From CAXBCP01 sp963977005 (GTDB lineage Bacteria; Pseudomonadota; Alphaproteobacteria; MPNO01; UBA830): a stretch of 64,000 bases of DNA. The DNA is taken from assembly GCA_963977005.1 (NCBI GenBank), contig CAXBMQ010000022.1, forward strand, positions 14,222 through 78,221. The letters run 5' to 3'. The translations under genes were made by a program, and so were the position numbers. Within the stretch, counting starts at the first letter, position 1. Each line of letters opens with the position of its first letter. The notes below the pieces were generated by a model that made no database searches, was not told the origin of the DNA, and was given only the letters and a program-made list of their open reading frames with translations. Shown here piece by piece: positions 1-9,366 of this stretch.

Positions 1-238
1 CGCGGACTTCGCGCGAATCCGGTGCGGCGATGATCGCGCCCCGGTTCGGCCGCAGTTCGACCACCCGGTCGAGCGACAAACGCAGCAGGACCTTGCGGAT
101 GATGGTGCGGCTGACGCCGAAGACGTCGCAAAGCTCGGCTTCCGTCAGCTTGGTTTCGGGGCGCAGCCTTTGCTCAAGGATCGCACCGAAGACCTGATCG
201 TAAATCCAGGCTTCGGAAGGCTTTTTGTTCCGTTTCAT
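1..238 (-). CDS. GntR-family (FadR subfamily) transcriptional regulator, N-terminal part
   Basis: The first 79 residues of a winged-helix DNA-binding regulator are visible and the rest lies beyond the window edge. The start MKRNKKPSEAWIYDQVF is followed by a helix-turn-helix with LTEAELCDVFGVSRTIIRK and a wing containing VVELRPNRGAII, which is the usual GntR pattern. The gene is divergent from the purine-degradation operon that starts at 527, so it is the obvious local regulator and may sense a purine intermediate. That role is inferred from position. The perfect palindrome ATTGTATACAAT 33 bases upstream of its start is a plausible autoregulatory operator. The ligand-binding domain that would define the subfamily is not in view. 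Confidence 0.85.
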   Translation of the reverse strand, partial: MKRNKKPSEAWIYDQVFGAILEQRLRPETKLTEAELCDVFGVSRTIIRKVLLRLSLDRVVELRPNRGAIIAAPDSREVR

Positions 239-270
239 GAAGGAATATCCGGTTCCATGTGTATTTTATA

Positions 271-282
271 ATTGTATACAAT
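271..282. promoter_or_regulatory. Candidate GntR operator 1 (perfect 12-bp palindrome)
   Basis: ATTGTATACAAT is a perfect inverted repeat in an AT-rich patch just upstream of the divergent GntR-type gene. FadR-subfamily regulators typically bind palindromes centred on GTxxAC, and this site has GTATAC at its centre. A second near-copy lies at 494-505, which supports real function. Binding by the adjacent regulator is inferred. Confidence 0.6.
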
Positions 283-493
283 CTGAATAACAACATGGCT
301 GTCCCGGATCGCGTCGGTGTACGGCATGTTCTCGCTTCCCGATCCGCCTACAGGATGGGCACAGTGCCTCATTTCTGGCCTTTTGCGCCGTTATGCGTGG
401 GCCTGGTCACCCGGAACGGGATAATCGGGTTGCGTCCGGTTTCCGCGACAGGTAGGGTTTTCTGCATCGGTTGGAAAAAGAAAAACAACGCCA

Positions 494-505
494 ATCGGAT
501 ACAAT
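494..505. promoter_or_regulatory. Candidate GntR operator 2 (10 of 12 match to operator 1)
   Basis: ATCGGATACAAT matches the palindrome at 271-282 in 10 of 12 positions and keeps its complete right half, ATACAAT. It ends 21 bases before the uraH start codon, where a bound repressor would block transcription or translation initiation of the purine operon. The pairing of one site per divergent gene suggests joint control by one regulator. Confidence 0.5.
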
Positions 506-526
506 TACTATGCGGGGCGATTCAGG

Positions 527-880
527 ATGGGGCGTCTGACAACTCACATTCTCGATACGGCCAGCGGCTCTCCGGCGGCGGGTGTGCCGATAGAGCTGTT
601 TTCGCTCGCCGGCGACGACCGGCGGCGGATTGCCGGAGCATCGACGAATGACGACGGGCGGGTCGACGGCCCGCTGCTGGAAGGTGACGCTTTCCGTCCC
701 GGTGTTTACGAACTGCTGTTTCATGTCGGCGACTATCTTCGTGCGCGGGGCGCGGAGCTTCCATCTCCGGCCTTTCTCGACGTCGTGCCGATCCGTTTCG
801 GTATCGCGTCGCCGGACGAGCATTATCATGTTCCGCTGCTGATCTCGCCCTACGGGTATTCAACCTATCGGGGGAGCTAG
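527..880 (+). CDS. uraH: 5-hydroxyisourate hydrolase
   Basis: This 117-residue transthyretin-like enzyme hydrolyses 5-hydroxyisourate, the unstable product of urate oxidation, to OHCU. The N-terminal signature LTTHILDTASGSPAAG, a central region ending in HYHVPLLISPYGYSTY and the C-terminal YRGS tetrapeptide are diagnostic of the family and separate it from true transthyretins. The length is normal. It is the first gene of the purine operon and sits 6 bases before puuD, so product and substrate enzymes are neighbours. No uraD (OHCU decarboxylase) is found in the window, so the next step must be encoded elsewhere or proceed spontaneously. Confidence 0.93.
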   Translation: MGRLTTHILDTASGSPAAGVPIELFSLAGDDRRRIAGASTNDDGRVDGPLLEGDAFRPGVYELLFHVGDYLRARGAELPSPAFLDVVPIRFGIASPDEHYHVPLLISPYGYSTYRGS

Positions 881-886
881 GCCGGA

Positions 887-2101
887 ATGCTTGAAATCGC
901 CTATGCCGACTGGCTGAACCTTGGTTTCAGGTGGCTGCACGTCATCGCCGGTATCTCGTGGATCGGCACGTCTTTCTATTTCATCTTTCTCGATCTGAGC
1001 CTGCGCAAGCACGCGAACCTGCCCGAAGGGGTCGGCGGCGAATCCTGGAACGTGCATGGCGGCGGCTTTTACCTGATGCGCAAATACGTGGTCGCGCCCG
1101 CCGAACTGCCCAGGGAACTGCACTGGTTCAAGTACGAAGCCTATGTCACCTGGCTCTCCGGCTTTGCGCTGTTGGCAGTGATCTATTACTGGGGCGCCGA
1201 GAGCTACCTGATTGACCGGGACGTGCTTGACCTGGAATCGTGGGAAGCGATCCTGATCAGCATGGCGTTCTTCGCGTCGGGCTGGATCATCTACGACCTG
1301 CTCTGCCGCTCGCCGTTCAGTTCGCATTCGCTCCTGCTGTCGGCGGCCGTATTCGCGCTGATCGCCTTTTCCGCCTATTTCCTGACCCACCTTTTCAGCG
1401 GGCGGGCCGCCTTCGTTCATGTCGGCGCCATGGTGGGCTCGATCATGGTCGGGAACGTGTTTTTCATCATTATTCCCAACCAGAAAAAGGTCGTGAAATC
1501 TCTCCTCGCGGGAGAAGAACCCGATCCGCGTCTCGGCGCGATCGGCAAGCACCGCTCCACCCATAACAACTACCTGACCCTGCCGGTCATCCTGATGATG
1601 ATCAGCCAGCATTACCCCATGCTGTACGACAACGAGCACAGCTGGCTGGTCGTGACGCTGATCCTGCTGGTCGGGGCCTCGATTCGCCATTTCTTCAACC
1701 TGATGCATACCGGCAAGCCGATTTTCACGCTGCGCTGGCAGTGGCCGACAGCGGCGGTGCTGATGGCGGTGCTGATTGCCTACCTGAGCTGGCAGCCCGC
1801 GCCCGACCCCAATGCGGAGAAGGCGGAGGTGCCGTCGGCGCTCGACGTGCTGGCAATCGCGCAGTCGCGCTGTGTCTCCTGCCATGCGGTAAAACCGTCC
1901 GATCCCGATGTCGAAAAGGCGCCCGGCGGCGTGATGCTGGAAACAGCGGCCGATATCCGCAAACACAGCGCGCGGATACTCAAACAATCCGTCCTGTCGA
2001 AAGCGATGCCGCTGGGCAACAAGACCAAAATGACCGAGGCAGAGCGCAAGGCGCTTGGCCTGTGGATCCGCAGCGGCATGCCGGAAGGCGAAAAAGAGTG
2101 A
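887..2101 (+). CDS. puuD: Membrane urate hydroxylase with cytochrome c domain
   Basis: This 404-residue protein has about eight membrane segments of the PuuD (DUF989) type, beginning LNLGFRWLHVIAGISWIGTSF, and a C-terminal cytochrome c domain with the haem site CVSCH at residues 329-333. Known members oxidise urate to 5-hydroxyisourate and pass electrons through the haem toward the respiratory chain instead of making hydrogen peroxide like soluble uricase. The arrangement with uraH upstream and xanthine dehydrogenase downstream fits this role exactly. Its stop codon overlaps the GTG start of xdhA by four bases. Confidence 0.92.
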   Translation: MLEIAYADWLNLGFRWLHVIAGISWIGTSFYFIFLDLSLRKHANLPEGVGGESWNVHGGGFYLMRKYVVAPAELPRELHWFKYEAYVTWLSGFALLAVIYYWGAESYLIDRDVLDLESWEAILISMAFFASGWIIYDLLCRSPFSSHSLLLSAAVFALIAFSAYFLTHLFSGRAAFVHVGAMVGSIMVGNVFFIIIPNQKKVVKSLLAGEEPDPRLGAIGKHRSTHNNYLTLPVILMMISQHYPMLYDNEHSWLVVTLILLVGASIRHFFNLMHTGKPIFTLRWQWPTAAVLMAVLIAYLSWQPAPDPNAEKAEVPSALDVLAIAQSRCVSCHAVKPSDPDVEKAPGGVMLETAADIRKHSARILKQSVLSKAMPLGNKTKMTEAERKALGLWIRSGMPEGEKE

Positions 2102-3492
2102 TCCGGTTCACCCTCAATGGTGCGCTCCATGAGACCGGGGAGGTTTCCCCTACGACGACAATGCTCGACTACGTCCGCGAGAATCTTCACCTGACCGGTA
2201 CCAAAGAAGGCTGCGCCGAGGGCGATTGCGGGGCCTGCACCGTGGTCCGGGTTGTCGATGGACGTTTCGAAGCGGTGAATGCCTGCCTGATGCAGATCGG
2301 GCAGGCGGACGGCATGGAAATCCTGACCGTCGAGGGGCTCGAGGCCGCAAACGGCAATGCGCTGACGCCGGTGCAGGAGGCGATGGCGACGGGCGACGGC
2401 ACCCAGTGCGGTTTCTGCACGCCGGGCTTTGTCGGCGCGCTGTTCGCGCTGGCGCAATCCGGCGAAGAGATTTCCGATGCCGTTATTCACGATGCGTTGG
2501 CGGGAAACCTCTGTCGCTGTACCGGCTATCGTCCGATTGTCGAGGCGGCGCGTTCGGCCTGCGGCAGGACGGTCGATTACGCGCCGGCAGCCGTATCGGG
2601 CCGGTCGACCGAACATGCAACCGGCGATCAGGTTTTTCATGCGCCGGAAACGCTGTCGGAACTGATCCGTCTCCGCGCCGCGCATGCGGACGCGATGCTG
2701 CTGGCGGGCGGGACCGACCTCGGTCTGTCGGTCAGCAAGGACCGGCAGAAGCCGGGCGTCGTCATCCACACCGCGCATGTGGCGGAACTGCTGGGCATCG
2801 AAGAGACGGAAGAGGCGCTGGTTCTCGGCGCGGCCGTCAGCTACACGCGGGCCTTGCCCTATATCGAGCGTCTGTATCCGTCATTTGCCGAGTTGATCCG
2901 GCGTATCGGGTCCCGGCAGATCCGAAACCTCGGCACCATCGGCGGCAATATCGGCAATGCATCGCCCATCGGCGACACGCCGCCCTGTCTGATCGCGCTG
3001 GACGCGACGCTGACGCTGTCGTCGACGGAGGGCGAGCGCGAAATCGCGATTGAGGATTTCTTTCTCGATTACCGCAAGACGGACCTGCGCCCGGGCGAAG
3101 TGATTGCCGGCATTCGCATTCCCAAACTCTCCGCCGGCCAGTCGTTCCGCACCTACAAGGTCTCCAAGCGCTACGATCAGGACATCTCGGCCGTGATCGG
3201 CGCCTACCGCCTGACGCTGGAGAACGGGACCGTGACGGACACGCGCATCGCCTATGGCGGCATGGCGGCGACGCCGAAGCGCGCGGCCGCGATGGAGGCG
3301 GCGCTGACCGGCGCGGCCTGGAGCGAAGACGCCGCTGCCGCTGCCGGGCAGAAAGCCGCGGAAGATTTCGCGCCGCTGAGCGATCATCGGGCGAGCGCCG
3401 ACTACCGGGCGCGGGTTGCGGCCAATCTGTGCACGCGGCTTTACCGCGAGCTCGCGGGCAGCGAAACCGAACTTGAAGTGGTGAGGGTCTGA
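2098..3492 (+). CDS. xdhA: Xanthine dehydrogenase small subunit (2Fe-2S and FAD)
   Basis: The 464-residue protein carries the electron-transfer half of xanthine dehydrogenase. Residues 1-80 are a plant-type [2Fe-2S] ferredoxin domain with Cys39, Cys44 and Cys47 in GCAEGDCGACTVV. A second 2Fe-2S domain follows with QCGFCTPGF and LCRCTGYRP. The C-terminal half is the FAD domain, shown by LLAGGTDLGL and LGTIGGNIGNASPIGD. A GTG start overlapping the puuD stop (GTGA) is chosen because the conserved domain begins there; longer in-frame sequence upstream lies inside puuD. It pairs with the molybdenum subunit encoded next. Confidence 0.93.
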   Translation: MIRFTLNGALHETGEVSPTTTMLDYVRENLHLTGTKEGCAEGDCGACTVVRVVDGRFEAVNACLMQIGQADGMEILTVEGLEAANGNALTPVQEAMATGDGTQCGFCTPGFVGALFALAQSGEEISDAVIHDALAGNLCRCTGYRPIVEAARSACGRTVDYAPAAVSGRSTEHATGDQVFHAPETLSELIRLRAAHADAMLLAGGTDLGLSVSKDRQKPGVVIHTAHVAELLGIEETEEALVLGAAVSYTRALPYIERLYPSFAELIRRIGSRQIRNLGTIGGNIGNASPIGDTPPCLIALDATLTLSSTEGEREIAIEDFFLDYRKTDLRPGEVIAGIRIPKLSAGQSFRTYKVSKRYDQDISAVIGAYRLTLENGTVTDTRIAYGGMAATPKRAAAMEAALTGAAWSEDAAAAAGQKAAEDFAPLSDHRASADYRARVAANLCTRLYRELAGSETELEVVRV

Positions 3493-5810
3493 TGGACGGT
3501 GGCGACATTCGCGGCGCGGTTCACTCGAACATGCGCCATGACAGCGCGGTCAAACATGTCACCGGCCGCGCGGTGTATATCGATGATATCCCGGTACCGC
3601 CGGACTGCCAGGAAACGGCGCTGGTTCTGAGCCCCCACGCCCATGCGCGGATTGTGTCGATCGATGTTTCCGAAGCGGCCGGGATGCCGGGGGTTTCCGC
3701 CGTGGTGTCGGCACAGGACATTCCGGGGAAAAACGATATCGCGCCGGTCTTTGCCGACGAACCCTTGCTGGCGGATGCCACGGCCGACTACGCTGGGATG
3801 CCGGTCGCCGCTGTTGCCGCCGATACCTACGACCAGGCGCTCGCGGCCGCAAAGGCGATCAAGGTGGAATACGAGGAACTGGAACCGGTTCTGTCGATCG
3901 AGGACGCCTGGGAGAAGGAGCTTTTCACCTACGCACCGCCCAAAATCGTCATGGGCGACGCCGAGGCCGCGATCGGGAAAGCGCCGCACACCGTTTCGGG
4001 CGAGGTGCGCTGCGGCGGGCAGGACCATTTCTATCTCGAAAGCCATATTGCGCTGGCGGTGCCGGGCGAAGACCGCGAGATGACCGTCTATTCGTCGACG
4101 CAGCACCCGACCGAGGTTCAGCACGGGGTCAGCCATGTGCTCGGCATCGCGCAGAACGACGTGACGGTCGAGGTGCGCCGGATGGGCGGCGGGTTCGGCG
4201 GCAAGGAAAGCCAGTCGACGATCATCGCAGGCATCGCGGCACTGCTCGCCGCGAAATGCCGCAGGCCGGTCAAGCTGCGCCTGCGCCGTGACGACGACAT
4301 GATCGCGACCGGCAAGCGCCACGATTTTCTGTTCAAATACCGCTTCGGCTTCGACGATACCGGGCGCATCGACAGCGCCATCATCGATATGGCGGCGCGG
4401 TCGGGCAATGTTGCCGACCTGTCGGCGGGGGTCGTCGCCCGGGCGCTGTGCCATGGCAACAATGCCTATTACATCCCCAACGTGCTGTTCCGCGGCTGGC
4501 CGTGCAAGACGAACACCGTCTCGAACACAGCCTTTCGCGGGTTCGGCGGCCCGCAGGGTATGATCGCGATCGAAACGGCGATCGAACATATCGCGCGCGA
4601 CCTCGGCAAGTCGGTCGAGGAGATCCGGTCGGTGAACTGGATGGGCACGACGGACCGCAACGTGATGCCCTATGGCCAGACGGTCACCGAAAACATCATG
4701 CCTGATATCGCGGAACGGCTGGCGCGCGAGATCGATCTCGACGGACGCAGAAAGGCCATCGACGAATTCAACGCATCGCACACGACGCTGAAAAAGGGCA
4801 TCGCGCTGATGCCGGTGACGTTCGGCATTTCGTTCAATGCGCCGGTGCTCAATCAGGCGGGCGCGCTGGTGCATGTCTATACCGATGGCAGCGTCCATCT
4901 GAACCACGGCGGCACCGAGATGGGGCAGGGCCTGTTCACCAAGGTCGCCCAGGTCGTCTCGTCGGTGTTTCAGATCGATATCGATCACGTGAAAATATCG
5001 GCGACGCGTACCGACAAGGTGCCGAACACGGCGCCGACGGCGGCATCGGCCGGGTCGGACCTGAACGGAATGGCGGCCTTTAACGCGGCGGAAGAAATCC
5101 GCCAGCGGATTGCCGGCGTTGTCGGCGATCATTTCGGCGTGCCGGCGGACGACGTCGCGTTTCGCCAGAACCGGGTCTACGCCGGAAACGAAAGCCTGTC
5201 CTTCGCCGAAGCGGCGGAGAAAACCTGGCTCGAACGCGTATCGCTGTCGGCCACGGGATATTACAGGACACCCGACATCCATTGGGATGCCGAGACCATG
5301 ACCGGCAGCCCGTTCTACTACTTCACCTATGGCGCGGCGGTGTCGGAAGTCGTCATTGATACCCTGACCGGCGAATCCCGCGTGCTCGCAACCGATATCC
5401 TTCAGGATGTCGGCGCGTCGCTGAACCCGTCGATCGATCTCGGCCAGATCGAGGGCGCATTCGTTCAGGGCATGGGCTGGCTGACGTCGGAAGAACTGGT
5501 CTGGGGTCCGAAAGGCCGGCTGATGACCCATGGACCGTCGACCTACAAGATTCCGGGCAGCCGCGACGTCCCGCCCTGTTTCAAGGTGCATATCCTGGAA
5601 GACGTACCCAACCCCGTGCCGACGATTTACCGGTCCAAGGCGGTCGGGGAGCCGCCTATCATGCTGGCAATCGCCGTGTGGCTCGCGCTGCGAGATGCGG
5701 TCAGCCGAACGGGAGATCCGGGCCTGATGCCGAAACTCGACGCCCCCGCGACGCCCGAGGCTATTCTGATGGCACTTGAAGATCTGAAAGAACGGAGCAC
5801 CGCCCAATGA
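3492..5810 (+). CDS. xdhB: Xanthine dehydrogenase large subunit (molybdopterin)
   Basis: The 772-residue catalytic subunit binds the molybdenum cofactor and hydroxylates hypoxanthine or xanthine to urate. Family motifs are present in order: GGQDHFYLESH, VRRMGGGFGGKESQ, TAFRGFGGPQG and, near the C terminus, SKAVGEPPIMLA, which contains the catalytic glutamate. The length matches bacterial XdhB. The start overlaps the xdhA stop by one base (TGATG), so the subunits are translationally coupled. No xdhC, the usual cofactor-insertion chaperone gene, is found within the operon. The moeA and moaC genes at 43-45 kb supply part of molybdopterin synthesis. Confidence 0.93.
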   Translation: MDGGDIRGAVHSNMRHDSAVKHVTGRAVYIDDIPVPPDCQETALVLSPHAHARIVSIDVSEAAGMPGVSAVVSAQDIPGKNDIAPVFADEPLLADATADYAGMPVAAVAADTYDQALAAAKAIKVEYEELEPVLSIEDAWEKELFTYAPPKIVMGDAEAAIGKAPHTVSGEVRCGGQDHFYLESHIALAVPGEDREMTVYSSTQHPTEVQHGVSHVLGIAQNDVTVEVRRMGGGFGGKESQSTIIAGIAALLAAKCRRPVKLRLRRDDDMIATGKRHDFLFKYRFGFDDTGRIDSAIIDMAARSGNVADLSAGVVARALCHGNNAYYIPNVLFRGWPCKTNTVSNTAFRGFGGPQGMIAIETAIEHIARDLGKSVEEIRSVNWMGTTDRNVMPYGQTVTENIMPDIAERLAREIDLDGRRKAIDEFNASHTTLKKGIALMPVTFGISFNAPVLNQAGALVHVYTDGSVHLNHGGTEMGQGLFTKVAQVVSSVFQIDIDHVKISATRTDKVPNTAPTAASAGSDLNGMAAFNAAEEIRQRIAGVVGDHFGVPADDVAFRQNRVYAGNESLSFAEAAEKTWLERVSLSATGYYRTPDIHWDAETMTGSPFYYFTYGAAVSEVVIDTLTGESRVLATDILQDVGASLNPSIDLGQIEGAFVQGMGWLTSEELVWGPKGRLMTHGPSTYKIPGSRDVPPCFKVHILEDVPNPVPTIYRSKAVGEPPIMLAIAVWLALRDAVSRTGDPGLMPKLDAPATPEAILMALEDLKERSTAQ

Positions 5811-7339
5811 CGGAGACGCCGCGCCTCGAACTGATCGGCATCACCAAGGCCTATCCCGGTGTGATCGCGAACAACAATGTCAGCCTGAAGATCATGCCGG
5901 GCGAAATCCACGCCCTGCTGGGCGAAAACGGTGCGGGGAAGTCGACTCTCGTGAAGTTCATCTACGGCGTGCAAAAGGCCGATGCCGGACGGGTGCTGTG
6001 GGAAGGACAGGAAGTTCAGATCGCCAGCCCGAACGCCGCGCGAAAGCTCGGCGTCGGCATGGTGTTCCAGCATTTCTCGCTGTTCGACGCGATGACGGTC
6101 GAGGAAAACATCGCGCTCGGGATCTCGCCCGAACTGACTAAGGGCGATCTGTCGGGCCGTATCCGCGACGTCTCGCAGCAATACGGTCTGCCGCTCGACC
6201 CCGGGCGCTACGTGCACACCCTGTCGGTGGGCGAGCGCCAGCGCATCGAGGTCGTGCGCTGCCTGCTGCAGGACCCCCGCCTGCTGATCATGGACGAGCC
6301 GACATCGGTGCTGACGCCGCAGGAGGTCGACGAACTTTTCAAGACGCTCCGCCGGCTTTCGGAAGAGGGGGTGTCGATCCTGTACATTTCGCACAAGCTC
6401 GAAGAGATAAAGTCGCTCTGCCATACCGCCACCATCATGCGAATGGGCGAGGTCGTCGCCGAATGCACGCCGGAGAACGAAACCGCGCGGTCGATGGCGG
6501 AGATGATGATGGGGGCCGATCTCGTCAGTCCCGAACGGGCCGACCGGGAAATCGACGGCTCCGTGAAGCTCGAACTTCGGGATCTGAACGTCCGATCGAC
6601 CCACCAGCACGGTACCGACCTCAAGGACATCAATCTGACGGTGCGCGCGGGCGAAGTCCTGGGCGTGGCCGGAATTGCAGGTAACGGACAGCGCGAGCTG
6701 ATGGAAGTGCTGACCGGCGAAGTATCCTGCGAAAACCCGACGGCCGTCCTGATCGACGGTATCGCCGCGGGCAGGATGGACCCGAACCAGCGCCGCGCCG
6801 CCGGTGTCGGACTGGTGCCCGAAGAACGCCTCGGTCATGGCGCGGTGCCGGACATGTCGCTTTGGGAAAACGCCTTCCTGTCGGCGGCGACGCGGATGCA
6901 CCTGGTCAGGCACGGTTTCGTACAGGTTGCGGCATCGACGTCGTTCGCCGAAAAGGTCGTGGACGCGTTCCGGGTCAAAACCCCCGGCGTCACGCATTTT
7001 GCGACGAGCCTGTCGGGCGGCAATCTGCAAAAATTCATCGTGGGACGCGAAATTCTCCAGAACCCGGGCATCATCGTCGTGCTGCAGCCGACCTGGGGCG
7101 TCGATGCCGGTTCGGCGGCGGCGATCCGCCAGGCGTTGATCGATATGGCGGCGGCGGGGGCCGCGGTACTTGCCGTGTCGCAGGACCTCGAGGAACTGTT
7201 CGAGATATCCGACCGGATTGCGGTGATCTGCGAGGGAAGGATGTCCGAGGCCCGCCTTGCCGAAAACGTGACGGTGGAGGAAGTCGGACTGCTGATGGCG
7301 GGTATCGGTCTCGAAGAGGAGACCGTGCATGCTGGTTAG
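5807..7339 (+). CDS. ABC transporter ATP-binding protein, nucleoside/purine BMP type
   Basis: This 510-residue protein contains two ATPase domains in tandem, as in ribose, nucleoside and BMP-type importers. The first domain is canonical, with Walker A GENGAGKST, signature LSVGERQRIE and Walker B LLIMDEPTS. The second has GIAGNGQRELMEVL in the Walker A position and LSGGNLQKFI as signature, with VVLQPTWGVD at the Walker B site, so it is probably non-hydrolytic, as is usual in the family. It overlaps xdhB by four bases (ATGA) and the following permease by 11 bases. Being in one operon with xanthine dehydrogenase argues that the substrate is a purine base or nucleoside. Confidence 0.9.
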   Translation: MTETPRLELIGITKAYPGVIANNNVSLKIMPGEIHALLGENGAGKSTLVKFIYGVQKADAGRVLWEGQEVQIASPNAARKLGVGMVFQHFSLFDAMTVEENIALGISPELTKGDLSGRIRDVSQQYGLPLDPGRYVHTLSVGERQRIEVVRCLLQDPRLLIMDEPTSVLTPQEVDELFKTLRRLSEEGVSILYISHKLEEIKSLCHTATIMRMGEVVAECTPENETARSMAEMMMGADLVSPERADREIDGSVKLELRDLNVRSTHQHGTDLKDINLTVRAGEVLGVAGIAGNGQRELMEVLTGEVSCENPTAVLIDGIAAGRMDPNQRRAAGVGLVPEERLGHGAVPDMSLWENAFLSAATRMHLVRHGFVQVAASTSFAEKVVDAFRVKTPGVTHFATSLSGGNLQKFIVGREILQNPGIIVVLQPTWGVDAGSAAAIRQALIDMAAAGAAVLAVSQDLEELFEISDRIAVICEGRMSEARLAENVTVEEVGLLMAGIGLEEETVHAG

Positions 7340-8414
7340 GCTGGAGCAGAGGCCCGAAGCCTCGAAGTCTATGGTCTATGTATCGCCGGTCATCGCCGTG
7401 GTGCTGACGGTACTGACGGCGATGGTGATGTTCGCGCTGCTCGGCGTGGATCCGGTCAAGGCGATCGAGACGTTCTTTGTCGAACCGGTCTCCAGCCTCG
7501 ACGGGCTGGCCGAACTGCTGGTCAAGGCAACGCCCCTGGTGCTGATCGGGGTCGGCCTGTCGCTCGGCTTTCAGGCGAATGTCTGGAATATCGGGGCGGA
7601 GGGCCAGCTGGTTATCGGTGCGCTGGCCGGCGGCGGTCTCGCCCTGGCGTTTTTCGACCAGCAGAGCGTCTTTCTGGTGCCGGCCATGCTGGTCTGCGGC
7701 ATCCTCGGCGGTATGGTGTGGGCGGCGATTCCGGCCTGGCTGAAAATCCGGTACAACACGAACGAAATTCTCACCAGTCTGATGCTGACCTATGTCGGCC
7801 TGCTGGTGCTGAGCTATCTGGTGCACGGGCCGTGGAAAGACCCGCAGGGCATGAACTTTCCCGAATCGCGGCTGTTTCACGATTCCGCGCTGCTGCCGAT
7901 CCTGATCGACGAGACGCGGCTCAACGTCGGCTGGCTGATCGCCCTGTTCGTGGTCGTGCTAGGCTGGATATTGATCTCGCGTCATATTATCGGCTTTCAG
8001 ATCAAGGTGATCGGTCAGGCGCCGATGGCGGCGAGCTTCGCCGGGTTCAAGGAAAAACGCCTGATCTGGCTGACGCTGCTGATTTCCGGCGGGTGTGCCG
8101 GGCTGGCGGGCGTGATCGAGCTTTCGGGTGCGATCGGACAGATCGTCCCGTCGATCTCTCCCGGTTACGGGTTTACGGCGATCATCGTCGCGTTTCTGGG
8201 AAGGCTTCATCCGGTCGGGGTGCTGTTTGCCGGACTTTTGATGGCGCTGACCTATCTCGGCGGCGATTCCGCGCAGATCACCATGAACCTGCCGAACGCG
8301 GTCACCGGCGTCTTTCAGGGAATGCTGCTGTTCTTCCTGCTGGCGTCGGATGTTCTGATCAAGTACCGGGTGCGTTTCGGTACCCCCAAAATCGTCAAGG
8401 AGGCGGCGGAATGA
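7329..8414 (+). CDS. ABC transporter permease (nucleoside/purine type, first subunit)
   Basis: A 361-residue integral membrane protein of the BPD_transp_2 family, related to NupB/YufP-type nucleoside permeases. After a short cytoplasmic start it has about eight to ten hydrophobic segments, and it contains GFQANVWNIGAEGQLVIGAL, the conserved cytoplasmic-loop signature of this permease class. It pairs with the second, shorter permease whose start overlaps its stop (ATGA). Together with the upstream ATPase and downstream binding protein it makes a complete importer. The substrate cannot be read from the sequence, but the setting points to purines. Confidence 0.88.
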   Translation: MLVRLEQRPEASKSMVYVSPVIAVVLTVLTAMVMFALLGVDPVKAIETFFVEPVSSLDGLAELLVKATPLVLIGVGLSLGFQANVWNIGAEGQLVIGALAGGGLALAFFDQQSVFLVPAMLVCGILGGMVWAAIPAWLKIRYNTNEILTSLMLTYVGLLVLSYLVHGPWKDPQGMNFPESRLFHDSALLPILIDETRLNVGWLIALFVVVLGWILISRHIIGFQIKVIGQAPMAASFAGFKEKRLIWLTLLISGGCAGLAGVIELSGAIGQIVPSISPGYGFTAIIVAFLGRLHPVGVLFAGLLMALTYLGGDSAQITMNLPNAVTGVFQGMLLFFLLASDVLIKYRVRFGTPKIVKEAAE

Positions 8415-9337
8415 GTGTCGACTGGCTGATCCCCGCGCTGCTGACAATCGTCACGGCCGCAACCCCGCTTGTTTTCGCGGCGGTCGGCGAGGTCGTGGTC
8501 GAGAAGGCGGGCGTGCTGAACCTCGGCGTCGAGGGGATGATGATCATCGGCGCGATCGCGGCCTTTGCCACGGCGGTGTCCACCGGCAGCGAGGTACTGG
8601 CAATTCTGGCCGGTGCCGGTGCCGGCATCCTGCTTGCCATCATTTTCGGCGTGCTCACGGTCTACCTGCAATCCAACCAGGTCGCGACCGGGCTTGCGCT
8701 GACGATCTTCGGTCTCGGCCTCAGTGCGCTGATCGGACATTCCTATGTCGGCAAGACATTTGGCGGCCTGGCAAAGCTCGATATTCCGGGGCTCTCGGAC
8801 ATTCCGGTGATCGGTCCCGTGTTGTTCGGTCACGATGCGCTGGTCTATCTGTCGGTGGTCAGCGTGGCGCTCGTCGCCTGGGTGCTGACCCGGACACGCT
8901 GCGGGCTGTTGATCCGCGCGGTCGGGGAAAACCACGATGCCGCTCATTCGATCGGTTATTCCGTCACCCTGATCCGGATGGGCGCCATCATGTTCGGCGG
9001 CGCCATGGCCGGTATCGGCGGCGCCTATCTGTCGGTCGCGTATACGCCGCTCTGGGTCGAAAACATGACGGCGGGCCGGGGCTGGATCGCGCTGGCGCTG
9101 GTCGTCTTTGCATCGTGGAAGCCGTGGCGCGCGTTTTTCGGCGCCTATCTGTTCGGCGGCATTACGATTATCCAGCTCTACGCCCAGGGTATGGGGGTGG
9201 AGGTGTCGGCCCAGTTCCTGTCGATGCTGCCCTATATCGCGACGATCCTGGTGCTGGTCGTTATTTCCCGCGACAGCGCGCGGGCGCGGCTCGATGCGCC
9301 GGCCTGTCTCGGGAAAAACTTCCATGCGTCAGGCTGA
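8411..9337 (+). CDS. ABC transporter permease (nucleoside/purine type, second subunit)
   Basis: A 308-residue membrane protein of the same family as the preceding permease and shorter, as is usual for the second subunit (NupC/YufQ type). The ATG chosen overlaps the previous stop codon. Translation upstream of it is meaningless frame read-through of the first permease gene. The conserved segment VEKAGVLNLGVEGMMIIGA follows the first membrane helix. The two permeases are expected to form a heterodimer in the inner membrane. An 85-base gap with a strong stem-loop separates it from the binding-protein gene. Confidence 0.88.
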   Translation: MSVDWLIPALLTIVTAATPLVFAAVGEVVVEKAGVLNLGVEGMMIIGAIAAFATAVSTGSEVLAILAGAGAGILLAIIFGVLTVYLQSNQVATGLALTIFGLGLSALIGHSYVGKTFGGLAKLDIPGLSDIPVIGPVLFGHDALVYLSVVSVALVAWVLTRTRCGLLIRAVGENHDAAHSIGYSVTLIRMGAIMFGGAMAGIGGAYLSVAYTPLWVENMTAGRGWIALALVVFASWKPWRAFFGAYLFGGITIIQLYAQGMGVEVSAQFLSMLPYIATILVLVVISRDSARARLDAPACLGKNFHASG

Positions 9338-9366
9338 AAAAAGTATGGGATAAAGCACCATTCATC

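Noticed and set aside
3441..5807. A 788-codon minus-strand frame opposite xdhB.
   Set aside because: It is a shadow frame of xdhB with Arg/His-rich composition and no plausible domains.
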